Origin: Caldilineaceae bacterium
GTDB lineage: Bacteria > Chloroflexota > Anaerolineae > Caldilineales > Caldilineaceae
Assembly (NCBI GenBank): GCA_022827195.1
Contig: JAJDTL010000019.1
Coordinates: 124,001-188,000 of the forward strand
DNA length: 64,000 bases
Direction of reading: 5' to 3'
The notes under the pieces were generated by a model. The model was not told where the DNA came from, made no database searches, and saw nothing but the letters and a program-made list of their open reading frames with translations. The translations under genes were made by a program, and so were the position numbers. Shown in pieces: positions 60,261 to 64,000 of this stretch. Position 1 is the first letter of the stretch. Each line of letters starts with the position of its first letter.

Positions 60261-61886
60261 CTACCACTTGCTCAGGTCCCACGTGCCGCCGGGGTTCTGT
60301 TCCATATCGTTCTGTTCCAACTCGCGCTCGACCCAGTCGAGCAGACTCTGCTGGAAGCGCTCAGCAGCTTCATCCAGCGTAATCTCACCGAGGTAGAACT
60401 CGGTGTAGATCGTCTGACGCTCGGTCTGCTGCGTGAAGTCGGTTGAGGTACCAGAGATGTCGAAAGCCATCTGCGAGGTCGGAATCGCGCCCTGGACGGC
60501 CGCGGCCAGGTCGTCAGGCAGGGTCGGCTCCAGGCCCTTGAGGATCGATATCGCGCCCAGCTTGCCCTCGTGCGCCTTACGCCAGTTCTGCGGCGCGCTG
60601 ATGAACTGGAGGAAGTCGATTGCGGCATTCATCGTGCCGCGCTCCACCGTCTGCCAGTGGACGTTAAAGGTCATGCCCACACCAGCCACGCCCGGATAGG
60701 GGTTCGGGTCGGCCAGCTCCGACTCTTTCGGCCCGATCAACGGGTTGGTCGCCACACCGACCTCGAAGTCGATCTCCGGGTTGGTCAGGAAGTTCTGCGC
60801 CATCCACATGCCGCTCAGGAAAACGGGCGCATTGCCGCTGATGAACTCTTCCGGCCCAGGCCGTCCATTGACCTTCCACTCCTCGGTGAAGTAGGGAGCC
60901 CACATCTTGCCCAGGCGCAGAATCTCGCGGAACTCGGGGCCGGTCGCGTCAAACAGGCCCAGGTGGACCGCCCGCGCGAACTCCTCCTTGTCGATGAAGC
61001 CCTTGACCAGCGACGGCTTATAGTCCAACACGTCCCACTCCACCATACCGACCGGCTCAAGCAGCGAGTGGTCGAAGATGATGTTGTCCCATTGGGTTGC
61101 AGGCCCCAGCTGCCCGACGATCGGTTTCTCGTAACCGGCCGCGTGCAGCTGCTCAAGCAGCGCGACAAGATCGCTGTAGTAGTTGGGGAAGGGGAACTCC
61201 AACCCCAGTTCATCCAGCACCGTCTTGTTGTACCAGATCGTGATCGGCGCGGCATCGACCGGTATGCCGTAGTAGTGGCCGGCCGGGCTGCGCTCCTGCG
61301 CGATCGCGCCCGAGAAGCCGTTCTCGAAGATGTCGATCCACTGCTCGCTGCCCGGTTCACCTTCCGGCACATACGGGTTCGGCTGCAACAGGTAGGCGTC
61401 CAGCGGCACCATCAGCCCCTTGTCGCCGGCCGCGCCGTTGTAGAGCGTGTGCCCATAGTAGAAGAAGATGTCCGGCCCCTGACCGGCGGGGACCTGTGTA
61501 TTTACGAACCACTGAAAGGGGTCCTGCCCTGCCGGCCCAACCGGCCCCGCCACCGGCACAATATCGATGCCCGGGTTCATCGCTTCCCACTCGGCGATCA
61601 ACGCTTCCAGGCCCTCATTGCCCTTCACACCGGCTGCCTTTTGGGCCTCGGTCAACGCCTCGGTCAGGTCGTAACCGGAGATAAACACCTCGAGCGTGCC
61701 CTGGTAGTCGACGTTCAGACGCCCGCTCGCCGGCACTTCGACTTCGACTTCGACTTCGACCACCGCCGGCGCGGCGCACGCACTCAAAAGGAAAACTGTA
61801 ATGACGGCCAACGTTCCGACCAGCCTCCGCTGGCGGCCGCCAAAGGTCCGCTGCAGCTTATGGAAAACGTCTCGCATGGGTGCCAT
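60261..61886 (-). CDS. Sugar ABC transporter substrate-binding lipoprotein
   Basis: This 541-residue extracellular binding protein has a signal peptide ending in VFLLSACAAP (lipobox Leu-Leu-Ser-Ala-Cys), followed by AVVEVEVEVEVPASG, a repetitive linker seen in many Chloroflexota binding proteins. The mature part fits the carbohydrate-binding SBP_bac_1 group: FISGYDLTEALTEAQKAAGV and GMWMAQNFLTNPEIDFEVGV. It would deliver oligosaccharides or polyols to the two permeases downstream on the minus strand. ATG 61886 has AGGAG nine bases upstream. No ATPase gene is visible; such systems often share an MsmK/UgpC-type ATPase encoded elsewhere. Confidence 0.9.
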   Translation of the reverse strand: MAPMRDVFHKLQRTFGGRQRRLVGTLAVITVFLLSACAAPAVVEVEVEVEVPASGRLNVDYQGTLEVFISGYDLTEALTEAQKAAGVKGNEGLEALIAEWEAMNPGIDIVPVAGPVGPAGQDPFQWFVNTQVPAGQGPDIFFYYGHTLYNGAAGDKGLMVPLDAYLLQPNPYVPEGEPGSEQWIDIFENGFSGAIAQERSPAGHYYGIPVDAAPITIWYNKTVLDELGLEFPFPNYYSDLVALLEQLHAAGYEKPIVGQLGPATQWDNIIFDHSLLEPVGMVEWDVLDYKPSLVKGFIDKEEFARAVHLGLFDATGPEFREILRLGKMWAPYFTEEWKVNGRPGPEEFISGNAPVFLSGMWMAQNFLTNPEIDFEVGVATNPLIGPKESELADPNPYPGVAGVGMTFNVHWQTVERGTMNAAIDFLQFISAPQNWRKAHEGKLGAISILKGLEPTLPDDLAAAVQGAIPTSQMAFDISGTSTDFTQQTERQTIYTEFYLGEITLDEAAERFQQSLLDWVERELEQNDMEQNPGGTWDLSKW

Positions 61887-62002
61887 CCTTTTCTTCTCCT
61901 TTTCCTGATAACGGCTCGATTCCGTGAGGCCCACTGGGCGCTCCCACTTCAGAAAAACGACGTTCTTTACAGTCCTCGACTTCACCTCCTTGCTATGCTG
62001 GG

Positions 62003-62872
62003 CTACGCCTTGAGCGCGCCCGATGACAACCCCTTAATGAAGAGGTTACGCGTGAAAATGAAGAGAATAATAATCGGCAGCGAAGTAACCGTAAAGCCGG
62101 CGAATACCAACCCCCACTGCGTCTGCTCCGTGTAGGCGCGCACCATGCTCCACACGCCGAGCGAGACCGTGTAGAGCTCCTCGTCGTTGATGACAACCGA
62201 GGCCCAGATGATATCGTTCCACTGCCCCAGCACCAGCAAAATTGCCAGCGTAGCCATAATCGGCGTGGACAGGGGAAAAGCGAGCCAGCGGTATGTTTGC
62301 AGCTCGCCCGCGCCGTCGATGCGCGCCGCCTCGAAGAGCTCCTCCGGCAGGCTCGCCATGAATGGCCGCAGCAAAAATACGCCGAACGCCGCACCGCCCG
62401 CGGCATAGGGAAAAATCAAGGCCCAACGCGTGTTCGTCAGACCCAGCCGCAACACCAGCATGTACTGCGGAATCAGGCTGAGGACGAACGGTATCATCAT
62501 CAGGCCGATAATCGCATAGAAGAGATACTCCTTGCCGGGAAAGGAAAAACGGGCAAAGATGTAGGATGTATAGCTTGCCAGCATTACCGCCATGCCGGTC
62601 GCAACCGCGCTCACGATTATCGTATTCGTGATGTAGCCGGTCACCGCGCGGCCAATCCTGGAATAGTTGTCAAAGTGATAGGGCAGCATAATTCCCCAGG
62701 GATTGGCATCGAACTGATGACCCGTCTTGCCGCCCTGGATGAGCAACATCCCGACCGGGACCAGTGACAGGAACAGCAGCACGGCCAGCGCCGCATTCGC
62801 GGTCAGGTCGCCGCCGCGCACGAGTGCTATAGTCTTCGCGACGCGTTGCGTATTCGCGGTCACAGTGCTCAC
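62003..62872 (-). CDS. Sugar ABC transporter permease (MalG type)
   Basis: This 289-residue inner-membrane permease has six transmembrane helices. The cytoplasmic EAA loop is LFEAARIDGAGELQTYRWLA, which couples to the ATPase. The C-terminal KG-type tail (FIKGLSSGALKA) fits the MalG group. It starts one base after the stop of the MalF-type gene, so the two are translated together. Confidence 0.92.
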   Translation of the reverse strand: MSTVTANTQRVAKTIALVRGGDLTANAALAVLLFLSLVPVGMLLIQGGKTGHQFDANPWGIMLPYHFDNYSRIGRAVTGYITNTIIVSAVATGMAVMLASYTSYIFARFSFPGKEYLFYAIIGLMMIPFVLSLIPQYMLVLRLGLTNTRWALIFPYAAGGAAFGVFLLRPFMASLPEELFEAARIDGAGELQTYRWLAFPLSTPIMATLAILLVLGQWNDIIWASVVINDEELYTVSLGVWSMVRAYTEQTQWGLVFAGFTVTSLPIIILFIFTRNLFIKGLSSGALKA

Positions 62873-62873
62873 C

Positions 62874-63842
62874 TTACCCAGCGTCCGGCTCGTATTCTAC
62901 GTCCGAGCGCACAAAACGCAGGTTCAGAAACGTTGCACCCAGCACCACCAAGAACAGAACGACCCCAATCGCCGAAGCATAGCCGAAACGGGAGTTGAAA
63001 AACGCTTCGCGATACATATAGTAGGCCGGCACCATCGTGGCGTTCCCCGGCCCGCCGCCCGTCAACGCAAACTGCAGCGTCAGCCCTTGCAGCGTATTGA
63101 TGATCGCCAGCACGACAACCAGCCGCACCGCGCCCAGAATCAACGGCAGATCAATGTGCCAGATCCTGCGAATCCCCCAACCGGCATCCAGGCGGTACGA
63201 ATCGAGGACTTCGCCAGGGATGTTGAGCAGGGCGGCCAGCAGGATCAGCAGCGACGCGCCATGGATCCACGGAAAGCCGAAAAACATCAGCGACAGCAGC
63301 GCAGTGTCGAAGCTGCCCAGCCAGTCAGTCTGCAGGAAATCGAGGCCAATCGCGGAGAGGAACGTGTTGATTAGACCGTAGCGGGCGTGATAGATGTAAC
63401 GCCAGGTCAGGATCACCACCATGGCCGGCACTAGTGTTGGAATCAGGAACATGGTGCGATAGAAATTGGCCGCGCGCTGGCTGCGAATGTAAAAGAGAAG
63501 TTCCGCCGCCAACAACGGCGGGAGCAGCCCGGTGAGCACATTCGCGACCAGCAGCTTGAGCACGTTGCCCGTCGACGTGAGAAAGAGCCGGTCCTGGAAC
63601 AGGTCGATGAAATTGTCCAACCCGATGACCCGGAGCTGCACGCCGTTGAAATTGCTGATCGAATAGTAGAGCGCCATCAGCGGCGGGTAGTAGGAGAAGA
63701 CGCCCAGCAGCACGAAGATCGGCACGAGGTACAGGTAGTACCGCTTTGCCTGCCACATCCTCCGCAGCAGCGAAGCCTCACCCGCGCTCTGCATTCGGAT
63801 GCTGCCCGCGCCAGCCTGTGGAGTGTGGGCGATATCGACCAT
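62874..63842 (-). CDS. Sugar ABC transporter permease (MalF type)
   Basis: This 322-residue permease has six transmembrane helices (first: YLYLVPIFVLLGVFSYYPPL). The EAA loop is degenerate (VLDSYRLDAGWGIRRIWHID) but in the right place. It is the first gene of the operon: MalF-type permease, MalG-type permease, binding protein. Its product would be the partner half of the membrane channel for the gene at 62003. Confidence 0.9.
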   Translation of the reverse strand: MVDIAHTPQAGAGSIRMQSAGEASLLRRMWQAKRYYLYLVPIFVLLGVFSYYPPLMALYYSISNFNGVQLRVIGLDNFIDLFQDRLFLTSTGNVLKLLVANVLTGLLPPLLAAELLFYIRSQRAANFYRTMFLIPTLVPAMVVILTWRYIYHARYGLINTFLSAIGLDFLQTDWLGSFDTALLSLMFFGFPWIHGASLLILLAALLNIPGEVLDSYRLDAGWGIRRIWHIDLPLILGAVRLVVVLAIINTLQGLTLQFALTGGGPGNATMVPAYYMYREAFFNSRFGYASAIGVVLFLVVLGATFLNLRFVRSDVEYEPDAG

Positions 63843-63894
63843 GTACTCTGCCTGTGGGCTGAAAAGGGGAGGCTATGAAGCCAAGACCAGCAAC

Positions 63895-63924
63895 AGTATA
63901 TCATTGGCTCTTTTGCCCCGACAA
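63895..63924 (-). promoter_or_regulatory. Predicted promoter of the sugar ABC operon
   Basis: On the minus strand TTGTCG (63924-63919) and TATACT (63900-63895) are separated by 18 bp, and the MalF-type start codon is about 50 bases further on. Confidence 0.5.
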
Positions 63925-64000
63925 CACCCCGAAATAAGGGCGATTTGCCGCTTGAGGCTTCCTGCTAAGGGTGCTTTGCTTCTCTTCTACCTCAGCGGAA

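Noticed and set aside
60570..62135. 521-codon open frame on the plus strand
   Set aside because: It is antisense to the sugar-binding lipoprotein and its translation is Arg/Val-rich without a family match.

Overview
The window looks like a chromosome segment of a GC-rich, uncultured-type Chloroflexota bacterium, most likely of the Caldilineaceae kind found in marine and sponge metagenomes. This is inferred from gene content: several phytanoyl-CoA dioxygenase-like genes, LarA, mandelate-racemase, Gfo/Idh and COG3618 hydrolase genes, and a sugar-binding lipoprotein with a VEVEVEV linker after its lipobox. No rRNA or tRNA gene was seen, so the placement is not proven.

Positions 1-21,200 are a defence island built around a type I restriction-modification locus. 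Intact hsdS (6803) and hsdR (10557) are present, but hsdM survives only as two 3'-end fragments. Fragments of hsdS and hsdR ends recur between cargo genes: an HNH nuclease with a DUF1828 protein, a KAP NTPase with an unknown partner, two near-copies of an AAA ATPase/DUF4276 module, a third AAA ATPase with a broken DUF4276, a DarTG locus whose toxin has become a DUF4276-DarT chimera, an orphan YgiT-type antitoxin, and several decayed antitoxins. The same gene ends appear repeatedly next to different cargo, so the island seems to have grown by recombination between several hsd loci.

Positions 21,200-48,500 hold mainly catabolic genes: a COG3618 lactonase-like hydrolase, a DUF362 protein, an enolase-superfamily dehydratase, LarA, tagaturonate epimerase, a class III aminotransferase, two VOC proteins, an ABC exporter, a D-cysteine-desulfhydrase-like enzyme, a MetE-like protein, an HpcH/HpaI aldolase, two Gfo/Idh oxidoreductases and an IclR regulator. 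Together they suggest catabolism of sugar acids such as deoxy-sugar lactones and uronates. Interrupting this backbone are a SIR2-HerA-KTSC operon (23.6-26.9 kb) and small toxin-antitoxin modules: HicAB, Doc with its antitoxin, an orphan FitA, HigBA with a frameshifted toxin, and DUF4411 with an XRE-ImmA/IrrE protein.

Positions 48,500-64,000 hold a GH116-type glycosidase, a GNAT acetyltransferase, a 937-residue membrane protein, three more PhyH oxygenases, a RelE/XRE pair and a sugar ABC importer (binding protein and two permeases, no ATPase gene nearby).

Two patterns run across the backbone. First, accessory genes repeatedly lie between an intact gene and an extra copy of the same gene's 3' end: HicAB beside phyH, FitA beside the MetE-like gene, and the 937-residue gene beside another phyH. 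Second, many backbone gene junctions carry short arrays with a 7-base period (AGTTTTC/AGTGGCC-like heptads), which in places encode the last residues or stop codon of the adjacent gene. I did not notice these arrays in the defence island.
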